From Mastigamoeba balamuthi (lineage: Eukaryota > Evosea > Mastigamoebida > Mastigamoebidae), in assembly GCA_902651635.1 (NCBI GenBank), contig CACRSC010000008.1, positions 493,312-557,311 of the forward strand: a stretch of 64,000 nt of DNA, written 5' to 3'. Below the pieces are notes generated by a model. That model saw only the letters and a list, made by a program, of their open reading frames with translations. It did not search any database and had not been told where the DNA came from. The position numbers were made by a program, and so were the translations under genes. Below are positions 31,580-43,197 of the stretch, piece after piece (position 1 is the first letter of the stretch; each line of letters begins with the position of its first letter).

Positions 31580-34500
31580 TTGCAAAAGCACTGGCAAATG
31601 GGGAAATGCTGGCAGTCATCTCAGGCTCTCTGGGTTCTGGTGTCCGTCCTCACTGCCGCCCTGCGGGTGGCGCTGTGCGCGCGGCCCCCTGCGAGCGCTG
31701 GCCCCGTGCTGCACTGGTCGTTCGACGGCCCCAACGATACGTCACGGCTCTGGGACTCGTCGGGCAACGGCCTGGCGGCGACCATCGGCGGCGGAGCTGC
31801 CGCCAGCAACGTCTCGTGGGCGCCGGGCGTTGTCGCGGGCACACAGGCGCTGCGGCTGGCGCCGACGTGGTCGACGTCGCTGGGGGAGCAGACGCAGGGC
31901 TCCGCGTGCCCATACCTCGTCTCCCCGGTGCTCAAGGGCGTCGGCATACGGGGCATGGCGCCCTTCACGCTCGCCGCGTGGCTCAGGCCCGACCTCCCTG
32001 TGACTCTGGCCGGAAACTTCGGCTCGTGGGTCGCCCTGATGGGCTCATACCGGGTCGGTGTCGACAGTAGACCGCGGGGGACCCTCGAGGTGCTGCTGCT
32101 GCCTCGCCAGGTGCTCATGGCCGGCGCTGCGGGCATGAACCTGCCAGACGTCCTCACGGTGCAGAGCTTCCGCGACGTCGCCGGCGAGTGGATGCACGTG
32201 GCACTGGCGTACGACGGGGCAGCTGGCGGCGCCCTGCTCTCGATGTACTTCAACGGGCTGCTGGCCCGCTCCATTGCCCTCAAGTTCGACTTCCACTTCG
32301 ACTCGGTCCTGACCCTCGGCTATCCCGGGGTGATCGGCCACCTCTGCTACAGCGGCCTCATCGACGACCTCCGCATCTACAACAGGGAGCTCGCCCCTGC
32401 AGAGATCTACGGCCTCTGGAGCGGTGTCTGTGCTGGCCCAGGTGCCCTCATATCGGCTTTCCAGTAATGTGTGGCATTGCTGCATTTCCGCGGTATTTCG
32501 GGGCGCACAGAGGTAGCGCACGTGGTCACAAGCTCAGCCCCGATCGGACATCCTTCGACGGCAGGGGGAGACCCTCCCAATCTCCCTCTGAGCTGCATTT
32601 CGCAGTATTTTGGTTGGAGTTATTTCAGCTTTAAACTCACGAGATTCACACGGCTGACAACACCGAACTGCCGCCCTCGCAGGACGCTACGTGCCAGCTG
32701 GAGTGCGAATGGGGACCTCGTGCGACGAGTTTGACTGCACCGCAGGGACCACCGACAACGACTCGGACTCGTCGACAGCGTGCGTGACGTGCAGTGCTGG
32801 CCAGTACGCTGCCATGGGCTCGCACGGGCCCTGTACCGCCTGCCAGCCGCGCACCACAGACGCAGACAGCGATCCCTCCACCCCTTGCCTTCTCTGCGGC
32901 CCTGGACACTCGATGGCCAACGTCTCAAGCATCAGCGGGCCCTGCAGTGCGTACGAGTGTCCCGCGGGGACCACCGATGAGGACTTCGACGTTTTGTCGC
33001 CGTGCATCCCTTGCGGTGCTGGCACCTATGTCCCCGCGGGCTCTGCGGGGCCGTGCGAGCTGTATCGGTGCGCGTCGGGTATGGAAGACACTGACAACAA
33101 TTCGGCGACGGCGTGCGTGGAGGCGTGCACGCTGCAACAGACGCCAGAGGACTGCAACGCGACTACTGGGTGCGGATGGTGCCACACGCGCTGCTGGTTG
33201 TTGGGTCCGTTGTGCAACCCCGGGTGCCCAGCGGGCACGACAGCTGGAGGTGCCGCCAGCCAGACGACGCCATGTGCGCCCTGCGGAGCGGGTGTCTACG
33301 CCCCTCCAGAGTCCCTGGAGACTTGCGCAGGGCTGCTGTGCCCCTCTGGGACGACCGACGACGACAGCAACTCAACGACAGCGTGTGTGGTGTGTGAGGC
33401 GGGACACTACGTCCCGAAGGGAAGTTACGGCCCGTGCAGCAGCTTCTGGTGTGCGCCTGGGTGGTCCGACAACGACTCAAACGCGTCGACTCCGTGCGTT
33501 AGGTGCGGAAGCGGTCTATACATTCCGCAGGGATCGTCGGGCCCGTGCAGCGACCACCGGTGCGGTAGAGGCCTCGTGGATGGGGACGGCGACGCATCGA
33601 CCCCGTGCGTGTCGGCGTGCACACTCTATTCCATCCCCGCAGTGTGCTACGACTCGCTCCACCAATGCGTTTGGTGTGGCACGCGGTGCGTTGCCCAGGG
33701 AGCGTGCGACATCCCGTACGCGCACCCGCCGTCGACAGAGGGCCTCGTGCTGCACTGGGACTTCGAAGGTAGTACCGAGTCCTGGCAGTCGAGGCTCGCG
33801 GACAAATCAGGCCACGGCATGAACGCGACGCTCTTCAGCTCGCAAGGCTCGGCAGATGTGATGTGGGTGTCTGGCATTGTGGGAGAGACCAGCATTCAGC
33901 TGATGCCAGAGTACGTGGTCGACAAGTACACGCTTTTCACGGTCCAAGGCCCCGGCTGTCCCTACCTGCAGTCTCCCTCACTCACGCGCCTGAACGTTAG
34001 TGGGCGCAACTCGGCTCACACGCTTTCTATGTGGCTCCTGCCTGCTCCGTCGACGTCCTTTGATCTCAGCGCATGGGCAGCCTACCTGGGTGCGTATACG
34101 GGGCTCACTTCGTCCGGCTTCGCGTGGACAGTGCCGATGTTCGGTATCTACTTCAGAGACCTCGCCATCGGCTCCCAGCTGCAGCTACTGAGGGACGCCA
34201 ACGCTACGTGGTTCCACGTTGCGCACACGTATGACGGATCGACTTTGTCGGTATTCCTCAACGGGCAGCTTGTATGGGTCAGAGCCCGAGCAGGGCTAGA
34301 CCTGGGCGATGGACCGGCATCCCTGACGCTGGGCTATGATTGGACGCAGTCCCAGATGTGCTACCAGGGCTCCTTTGATGACGTTCGCCTCTACAACAGG
34401 GCACTGTCGATCTCCGAAGTCGTCGGTCTCTGGCGCAGCTTCTGCCCTCCTGCAGGCCTCCAGATGGATCCTGGAACCGAAATGTCCCAGTTCTCGCAAT

Positions 34501-37500
34501 GCGGGGTGTTCATGTGCCAAGGCGGCACATACGACCACGACAGTGACCCGTCTACTCCGTGTGCCAAGTGCTTCCCCGGCCAGTATACGTACAGGGGCTT
34601 CGCGCAGGCGTGCATCGACTGTGCGCGTGGCAGCACAGACGACGATAAAGACCCCTCGACACCCTGCACTGTGTGCGGCAACGGTACATACTTCCCACCA
34701 GCAACGACAGGAGTTCTTTACTCCGGCGAGTGCAGCACTTTTTGGTGCACACCTGGCACTACCGACAACGACTCGGACTGGTCCACTCCCTGCGAGCAGT
34801 GCGGCCCTGGCCAATACGTCCCAGCGGGGTCCTCTGGTTCGTGCGCATCGCATACGTGTTCCCCCGGGTACGTGGACCACGACAGCGATCCTGCGACGCC
34901 GTGCATCGCTGCGTGCCTGCTGTTCGCCGACAGCGCGCTGTGCAACTTGTCGGAGTCTGCCAACGGCTGCGAGTGGTGTGGTTCCTATTGCTCAGTTCGG
35001 GGCAAGTGCGGGAAGCTTCTGTCGGGTGAGTCCACGTCCGAGGGCCTGCAGCTGCACTGGACTTTCGAAGGAAGTACTGTGGCGCAAAGGCTCGAGGACA
35101 GCTCTGGAAACGGTTACTCGGCGACGCTTTCACAGAACCCAGAGAACGTCTCGTGGAAGCCGGGCAGGGTCGGAGACTACGCTATCAGTTTCGAGCCCTC
35201 GTATTACAAGGATCCTGATGGCACCAGCAGACAGGACTCTGTGTGCCCCGTCGCAGCATCTCCACCCCTTCGTGGGGTAACGGACGACACGAAATTCTCC
35301 CTGGCCATGTGGCTGTGGGCCGATACGCAAGAGTGGCAGTATAAATACGTGGCCTTGCTGGGCGGTGCTCAGGCGCCGTACTACATGTTCTGGCAGGTGG
35401 GCTACAGCGTCCTACAGGTCAGGATTGCCGGAGATTCTGTTAAAAGACCGGAGTGCTCTGTGGAGAGCTCGACGTGGATCCATGTGACCCACGTCTACGA
35501 CGGGCTGAACACTGTTTTGTACATCAACGGAGCCATGGCTGTGAAAGGGGCTATGGCGATCAACATGCCAGCAAGCCCCATGCTGACCCTGGCCAAGCGT
35601 CCACCCACTGACGAGTCCCAGCTGTGCTTCAAGGGTCTCATCGACGACCTCCGCGTGTACGACCGCGATCTGAGTCCGCAGGAGGTTTTCGGGGTATTCC
35701 ACGAGTTCTGCGGGCCGGGCCACTACGTGCCCAAGGGAAACGGGTCCGACTGCGCTGCCCTCGTGTGCTCTGCAGGGACCACAGACCACGACGCCGACAG
35801 CGGCTCGCAATGCGAGCGTTGTAGCCCTGGGCAGTACATGCCCCCCGGGAGCGTTGGGGCCTGCCGAGAATGCCCTTTCAGGTCGACGGACAACGACTCC
35901 GACCCGTCCACGCCCTGCGTTATGTGCGGCCCTGGACACTACTTCACTGCGCCCGGGGTCAACGGCAGCTGCGATCTCTTCGCCTGCGCTCCCGGAACCC
36001 AGGACACGGACAACGACGAGGCCACGCCATGCGTATCGTGCGGTCCTGCTCACTACTCTCCGCTCGGGGCAGCCGGAACCTGCGACTCGACGCAATGCGA
36101 AGCGAGGACGACGGATAATGACTGGGACCCTGCAACTCCCTGCCTCTTCTGCGGCCCTGGCCACTACGTGCCCCGGGGATCCACCGGCAGCTGTGCTCTG
36201 TTCCAGTGCGCGGACAACGCCACAGACGACGATGCAGACCCTGCGACGGCGTGCGTGGAGTGCGGCCCAGGGCACTTCCTCCCTCCGTTGTCTTCCGGGA
36301 GCTGTAGCTCGCACGCCTGCCCTCCGGGGACCACAGACGAGGACAGCGACGTGAAGACCCTGTGCACAGTGTGCGCTCCCGGCAATGGTGTGGGAATCGA
36401 TGGGGCGGTCGGCCCCTGTAGCGACTATGTGTGCCCGGGTGGCTGGGCAGACGAGGACAACACATCGAGGACGGCGTGCGTGCAGTGTGGCAACGGGACT
36501 TACACCGCAGCGGGGAGCGTGGGTCCTTGCAGCAGCCACCGTTGTGCGAGCGGGTGGACTGACAACGACTCGGACGCATCGACGCCGTGCGTGCAGTGCG
36601 GTGCCGGCGGCTATGAGGCGCCGGGGTCGAACGGGCTGTGCTCTGGCTTTGCGTGCACGACAGGGACTGTCGACCACGACGCCAATCCTTCCACTCCATG
36701 CGCCCCTATCTGCTCGTACTCTGCCAGCGAGGGTGTCTGCAATGCCTCAGAGCTGGGGTGCGACTGGTGCGGCAAGTACTGCGCTCTCCGCTCGCAGTGC
36801 CAGTGCAGGGACGTCGCTGATGAGCTGGTCTGCATGTCGTCGTTTGGCTGCACGTGGTGTGCCGACCTGTCGCAGTGCTTCGCCGGATCGTGCCCCGTGG
36901 ACTCGACGGGCAGGTCCCGGACCGTCGCAGCAGCGATCGGTGGGGCCGTTGGTGGGGGTGGCAGCGCACTGGGCTTGGCGGCCGCCGGGCTGGCTCTGGC
37001 GGCGTGGATGCGCCGCAAGCAGCGGAGGCGGATGCAGCAGTACCACGACGAGGTGACCGCGTCGGAGATAGTGTTGGGGGAGCTGCTGGGGCAGGGGAGC
37101 TTCGGGGTTGTGTACAAGGCGCTGTGGCGCGACACAGAGGTGGCCGCCAAGGTGCTGAGCATCGAGACACTGCAGCCGCAGGACATCGACATCGTGTCCC
37201 AGGAGGTCGACGTGATGCGCGCGCTGCGCCACCCCAACATTCTGCTCTTCATGTGCCACGCAAAGAGCGCCGAGAGTTTCATCATCGTCACCGGTGCTCT
37301 TATCATATCTGATCGCGTTCTAACCGCTTCGCTGTCTGTGTGGCAGAGTATATGCCAACAGGGTCTCTGATGGACCTGCTGGCCAACGAGAGCAAGGGAG
37401 TGCCGTTGAGGCGGAGACTGGCGATCATGTCGGACATCGCCCGCGGGATGGCTTACCTGCACCAGAACGACCCGCCCATTCTGCACCGCGACCTCAAGAG

Positions 37501-39968
37501 CTCCAACATCCTCGTGCGCAGACTCTTTGCGTTGGCTCGTCTACCTGACTGGCCATTGGCGCAGCTGGACTCGAATCTGCAGGCCAAGGTCAGCGACTTT
37601 GGATTGACGCTATTCTCGCGCAGAGGCAACAGCCACGGAGGCAACGAGGCTGTTATCGGGACCATCTTCTGGACTGCCCCAGAGGTCCTCGGTGGCGCTG
37701 TCTGCACCCGCCAGAGTGACGTCTACTGTTGGCTGCCATTCTCACAAACACCCGCGATGCCACTAAGTGCCCCAACAGCGTATGGAATCATCGTGTGGGA
37801 GATCATGACGAGAGAAGTGCCCTACGACGACCAGAACCCCTATACTGTCGCCCTGCGTGTCACCAAAGAGGGCATGCGTCCGCCTGTGGATAACAAGAAC
37901 ATTCCACTTCCTGTGTTGGAGCTTATCGAGCACTGTTGGGACACAGCCCCAGAGTAAGTGTGGACGGCTTCTCTTAGCTCAGTCTCACGAGATGAGGTGT
38001 ACAGCAAGAGACCGCAATTCAGTGACGTAAATGCAAGGCTCTCGTCGCTCTACCCGTTCCTCGAAGCCGACATGGTGACGGACCCCAAATCTGTACATCT
38101 CGGATTCACTAACGACGGGCGAACAGAAGGGGGAAGAGAGATGTGTGGACCCCCCTGTCGGTAACATAGCACTGGTGTTCACGGATATTCAAGGGTCGGC
38201 GTCGCTGTGGGAGTGGAACCCATCTGTGATGAAGTCTTCGCTGAAGACGCACAACGACATCGTGAGGAAGTCCTTCAGGGTTCACAAGGGATTCGAAGTC
38301 AAGACAGAGGGTACTATCGTCTCTTACTTCCTTTCCAACGCAATGATCTGTATACAGGTGACGCCTTCATGGTTGCTTTCCAGTCGCCCCTGGACGCCCT
38401 GATGTTCTGTCAGGAGGCACAGCGAGCACTGCTCGGGGCCAACTGGGATCCTCTGCTCCTCACACAGCAGTGTTGCTCCGAGGTCGTCGTCGACAACGAG
38501 CTGTCGTTCCGTGGCTTCCGTGTTCGGATGGGAATCCACTTTGGCGAAGTCGACTTCGCGACGACCTCCAACGCAGCTTCCGTGGACTACTGCGGCCCAA
38601 CTGTCGATAGGGCTGCCTGCATTGCAAGCCTCGCACAGGGCGGCCAGATTATTATCAGTAGCTTTGCAAGGACAGAGGTTGAGAGGATTCAAACTGCCCA
38701 GCAGGCCGCGAATATTGCGTCCGTTCTCTCCGTGTCGGCAATCGGCCCGGTTATGCTCAAAAACGGGGAGGAGGATGTCATTCACGAGGTTACACTAGTG
38801 GGCCTCCACAGGTCGTTTCAGCAACAGCCTGCATCGGTTGCAAGAAGCTCGCAGACTGCCAGTACGAGCGAAATAGACGCCGAGTCAGTCGTTCAGAGCA
38901 TGCTGGAGAGGATGGCAGCCCCCGGCAACGTTCCAAGTTGGGCTATCAACCCCAGCGAGGTGGTTATCTCCAACACGCAGTGCGGAAGGGGCAACTTTGG
39001 AACGGTCTACAAGAGGTGATGATGAGACTCCATTTGTGGTATGAGACTCATTCAGAATGCAGCGAGTACAAAGGGGTGACCGTTGCTGTGAAGAGATTCT
39101 ATCAGCAGAGGCTGAGCCACGCATCAAAAATCGAGCTCAGCAGGCAGCTCAAGGAGATGTCGGTGCTCGCCAGGCTACGCCACCCCTCAATTGTTCTATT
39201 CGTGAGTACGCAATATGTTGTGCCCGAATGTCTCACAAAACTATCTGAATCAAATAGATGGGGGCGTCGATTGACCCCAGCAACATGTTCATGTGAGCCC
39301 TCGTTCCAAAATTTGTGACTAAAGTGAGCTCAGAGTTACTGAATGGATGGAAGGGGGCAGCCTGAGGGCAGCTCTCGAGGAGCGGGCTATTGATTATTCC
39401 CGGAGCGTCACTGTTCTTGAGTCGGTGTGCAAGGGACTTATGTAAGCGCCACGGTGTTCTGAAATTGCGTCTAAGTTGCCCCAAACAGCTATATACACGC
39501 ATCCAACATCATACACAGGGATCTCAAAGCCGCAAACGTCCTCATCAATGACAAGTGGGACGCAAAGATTACTGGTGAAAGAGGGTCCACGCATTCACCC
39601 TAACATGCTTTCCAGATTTCGGGCTCTCAGCCATTAAGAGCACCAACAAGACGATGACTGTGTGTGGGACAGTTGCGTGGATGGCACCTGAGATTCTGGA
39701 GAGTGGCCACTTCTCTGACAAGAGTGATGTGTATGCACTGGGGATGGTCATGTACGAGGTCCTTACGCGCCACAGTCCCTTCAATGGTGTGCCTGTAATG
39801 ACATTGGTACCTCGTATTATGGCTGGTGAGTGTCCCCCTGTTCCCGATAACTGCAAAGACTTCAAGGCAGATTACATCACTCTCATGCGAAGCACATGGG
39901 AAAAGAACCCTGAGAGCAGGCCAGACTTTGCACAGATCAGTGCCTCACTTTCCAGCCTCATCACGTAA
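31580..39968 (+). CDS. Receptor: three LamG-like domains, cysteine-rich repeats, TM, kinase - class III cyclase - kinase (2542 aa)
   Basis: Thirteen exons: 31580-32441, 32683-37293, 37347-37513, 37565-37727, 37779-37953, 38005-38092, 38127-38310, 38358-39015, 39063-39201, 39258-39292, 39334-39441, 39489-39574 and 39616-39968; the sum is divisible by three. The signal peptide may start at 31580 or 31598. LamG/concanavalin-like domains lie near 40-290, 636-875 and 1070-1310, separated by many about 40-residue repeats of the type GTTDNDSDPSTPCxxCGPGxY. A TM helix (about 1705-1725) is followed by TKL-like kinase 1 (1749-2010; VAAKVL, HRDLKSSN, SDFGL), a cyclase homology domain (2033-2230; FTDIQGSASLW, EGDAFMVAF) and kinase 2 (2283-2540; VAVKRF, HRDLKAAN, TDFGLS). 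The kinases have all catalytic motifs. In the cyclase both metal aspartates are present, but the VNxxxR motif reads VDRAAC. The architecture is known from amoebozoans and some amoeba-infecting giant viruses; a host gene is clear here from 12 introns. Confidence 0.92.
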
Positions 39969-40127
39969 CACCAACAGAAATGAAAAATGAAGCACTTCCG
40001 AAGAAGTCTGTTTATTCTGGGCAAAGAGCAAGTGCTCTGCGCCCAGAGAGAATTTTGGGGATTGCATTCAGATATGGGATCTTGTGGGCCTTCCCTCTGA
40101 TAGAGACCTGAGGCCCCGTCTCGTGAT

Positions 40128-40677
40128 GCCATTCACATCCAGCTCTGGATCATCTCCACGATTCCCTGCGAGAAGTGCTGTGAGACACACAGACAACCGT
40201 GGAGTGCCGCACACGTAGCTTCTTGTATGCAGCCACGTTTATGGGGAGGAATCGGTCCCTGTCTGGCACGCGGTCTCCAGTGGGGTCGACCGCGTGCAGC
40301 AGCCGGAGCACCGGGACCGACGCTCTCGAGGCAGCGACGTGCATGGGCGTCTGCCGGTACGTGTCCTCCCTCGCCCTAGATTCCGCCTCCAGCTCCACCA
40401 GCCACACGGCGACATCGCCCCTCCCGTAGAACGCCGCCGCGCAGCGCAGTCCTCCCGCGCTGCGTGCCCAGTTCGTGAGCAGTGACGTCAGGCTCGTCGT
40501 TTTCGTTTGTCGCGGGGGGGGGAAACGGAGGGAGACGGGAGAAAAAAAATCCGGAAGTGCGAGCGGCGCACATTGCCCTTGGCGTTGACGTCAGAGACGA
40601 GCCCGACGAGCATGCTGGCGACGTCGGCCCGCCGGCGCCCGACGCGGCGGCGACGTTGAGCGGCAGGTCGCCCCAAA
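40128..40677 (-). pseudogene. Truncated copy of the F-box/ankyrin gene
   Basis: Minus-strand ankyrin-type coding (about 40407-40150: TPMHVAASRASVPVLRLLH, FLPINVAAYKKLRVR) matches the C-terminal half of the intact gene at 43198-44213. The intron between the two exons is also still recognisable (about 40460-40580). The copy is cut at 40677 within the first exon: the F-box, the start codon and about 480 bp are missing, and the sequence joins directly to the upstream promoter-like region of the gene. In the ankyrin part a one-base difference in the GCCGCGCAGCGC stretch (about 40433) shifts the frame relative to the intact copy, and the C-terminus diverges after LRVR. It is most likely non-functional. 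Confidence 0.75.
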
Positions 40678-40885
40678 TTATTGGCGCCCCAGTGCTCTCA
40701 CCACGGAAGCGATGTGTGGAACGGAGGGCTCCACCGCCCAGGCAGAATGAGAGGACTCGACCTCCAGTTACAACCGTGGGACGGAAATCAAAGGTTTATG
40801 GCGCTTTGGTGCGGTTGGTGTTCCGGTATTAAAAGCCTGCAGAAAAGGGAACCGATGCCAGTCCAGGTAAATATGCTCGATAGCT
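40128..40885. repeat. Segmental duplicate A of the F-box/ankyrin locus
   Basis: The block is nearly identical to 43288-44495, starting at ATTCACATCCAGCTC on both sides and ending in a shared GGTGTTCCGGTATT...CTGCAGAAAAGG leader. It lacks about 500 bp corresponding to 43828-44310. Identity looks above 90 percent by eye, so the duplication is recent. Confidence 0.85.
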
Positions 40886-41395
40886 CTGTTTACTCCATTG
40901 CACTGGGCGTTGGAACGATCTTAGTTGTGAAGCAGCTCAAGTCCTTCTCCGATATCTACATCAAGGCGGATTCGTTCTACACGCTTTCGGATGTCCTCGG
41001 CAACCTGCTGACCACGACGTGCCAAGGTTCGGCAAAGCCCGCCGCGTAATGTTCTCACGAATTCTTCTGCAGACTTCCCTGCGGTGCCTCGTGCAAGGGA
41101 TTCTGCGACTGAAACGTGGATTGTGAGTGCCCGACCGAGTGCCTGTTAAGGACGCATGCACGATCAGCAAGTGCACGTACGGCCCCAACGGCTGCGTCGA
41201 CACCGTGAAGACGTGCGACGACAGCAACAAGTGCACCGACTCCGACGTCTGCACGTACGACAGCTGCGACAAGGCCGTGCATAAAGCATGGACCAATGAC
41301 GTGGTGGCACACAGCTACCACAACCCCAGGCTGCTGCTCTCTGGCGTCCGTGCGAACCGCAACTACTTCAACGTGCCTGACGGATGGACTTGACC
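40854..41395 (+). pseudogene. Broken cysteine-rich gene with a CTDC-like repeat
   Basis: A hydrophobic N-terminal segment (SSVYSIALGVGTILVV) is followed by FSDIYIKADSFYTLSDVLGN, an intron-like GTTCGG...CTGCAG (41026-41071) and then cysteine-rich coding. The segment at 41150-41290 reads DACTISKCTYGPNGCVDT and then CDDSNKCT...CTYDSCD, which has the spacing of the Dictyostelium CTDC repeat found in extracellular-matrix proteins. Between them a second Cys cluster (CGASCKGFCD) is interrupted by an in-frame TGA near 41110 and a frame change near 41150, and the coding sense is lost after about 41290. A host gene remnant, supporting an amoebozoan origin. Its 5' end shares the duplicated leader with the copy near 44470. 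Confidence 0.5.
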
Positions 41396-43040
41396 AATCT
41401 CTTGGGCTAGTCAGCAGTCAGCTCAAGAAAAAACAATGCTCTTCAAACAGCAATCATGTAGTAATGAGTATAACACTTTGTATTTTGTAAGGAATATTGC
41501 TCAGTGACATTGCAACCTAGGACACAAAGACGACATGGACTACGGCAATTCTCGCCAACGGGAAAAGTGCACAACTCGTGCAAGAACGTGCACCCCCGCT
41601 TGCGCCCTGAATGAGAATGCAGCCAACCCCGAATCTCCACCAGATGGTATTGTGCACGCAGTGACGTGTGAAGAGGTCTGCTCTTACTGAGAAAGGTTTG
41701 TGTGGGGTGAGGCTTAACGAAAGGTGATAAAGCACTGAAGAATAAAGTTGTGCAATCCAAACGGCTTGCTGACGTGGCGTCCTAGTACAGAGTCAACTGT
41801 GACATGACGATACGAAGGACACAACCTTATTTCGACGATACGTGTCCGAAAGAGACAGGATATTTCTGCACTGATGCTGACTACCGAAAATAACCTTTTT
41901 CCATAGAATCGTTAGTAGTGAGGGGGTGTGCCAACACTGCCAACACACTCTCTCGTTCGAACACATGGGGAAAGAGAGGGCTCGGTGAAATTCAGACGAA
42001 ATTTCGTGGGGGATTCGCAAGAGAGAGCATGTCTCGAGTGACAACGCACCCCCACGAATCGCCTTTTTGGCTTTGCCAAGAGTCAGGAAGCAGCACGCAC
42101 AGAGAAGCCATAGTAAAATGCCGAGTCGACCCCGCCCCCCCTAGAACGCACGCGCACACACAGTGCCGCCGCAGTGCCCGACACAAGCAGCCCAGCACCA
42201 ACGTGCAAGCTGAAGCCGCACAGCGATCGCAAGCGCAGAGGCCGCAGTGGAGGCACGCAGGAGACGACCGCGACCATATTGTACCGTGGCAGCAGCAGCA
42301 GCAGCCCTCGTTGGACGCGAGCACCAACAGCGTGCACCGGCCCAGCAGCACGTGGCACCCTGGTAACGCGACTCGCCTTTTGGGGGTCGTAGCTCAAATT
42401 CAAGCGGGTTTTTCAGCCAATTGAAAGCTGGACGGAGCCCGGTGGGAGAGAGCGCGCATGCAGAAGCCGACCACTGCGGCTGTCCAGAGTCTTTCTCTCT
42501 CTCTCTCGGGCACGAGCGGGAGCATGTGCGTGCGCCGGCTGCAGTGCGGTGGCACCCCCTGGTATGCTAATTTCGGATTTAAGCAAATTTGAATTGAATT
42601 GGATTGGATTGAATTGCCGTGAGGAGTTTTTCTGGCACGCACCCCTCCCTCGCTCACTGCGAGCTCGCACCCTCAACATGCAGCAGCAACAGCAAGCACA
42701 GGAAGAGAGGGCCCGAACGAACGAGACCCCCGAACAGCCCAAGCACGGCGCGTGCGAGTGCCGCCTACGTCGCGGTATTTGTCATCGCCGTCGTGTCGTT
42801 CACCGCCACCGCGGGCACCGACGTCATCGCCGTTGCCTCACCGTCACAGGGGACGGGCAGGTGGGGCAGAGACAGGTGCCGGGATACCGTGGCCCACCCA
42901 AGTTCCCCACCAAAACCCATGACGTGACTCCGGGAAAGGCAAATGCCTCACCGACCCCGCTGAGGTTTTGGAAGCGGCTGGGTGTGCCGCAGAGCCCCGG
43001 CTCCCTCCCCTGCGCTGACCCGCCGCCCCTTCTAAACCAC
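41396..43040. other. Long spacer, no gene established
   Basis: Several long frames exist but none shows family similarity or phase-consistent splicing. A Gln-rich start at about 42678 and a hydrophobic stretch in another frame near 42760-42850 (YVAVFVIAVVSF) could be parts of a small gene; I could not join them. A CT-rich run lies near 42490-42510. Confidence 0.45.
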
Positions 43041-43190
43041 CAACAACAACAAACAAACAAACAACAACAAACAAAAAAAAAACAACAAACAAACAAACAA
43101 ACAAACAAACAAACAAACAAACAAAACAACAACAACAACAACAACAACAACAAACAACAACAATCACCACCACCACCACCACCACCACAC
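43041..43190. repeat. Compound microsatellite (AAAC/AAC)n then (CAC)n
   Basis: The stretch consists almost only of AAC and AAAC units to about 43162, followed by about eight CAC units. It lies just beyond the stop of the intact F-box/ankyrin gene, between the two duplicates of that gene. Confidence 0.95.
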
Positions 43191-43197
43191 CCTAAGC

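Noticed and set aside
31580-39968. Viral origin of the kinase-cyclase-kinase gene
   Set aside because: Twelve spliceosomal introns, a signal peptide and a host-like ectodomain show a normal nuclear gene.
42370-42425. tRNA-like words (GGTCGTAGCTCAAATTCAAG)
   Set aside because: No acceptor stem or anticodon arm can be drawn.
43041-43190. Regular repeats that might look like a CRISPR array
   Set aside because: Plain trinucleotide and tetranucleotide microsatellite without spacers, in a eukaryotic genome.
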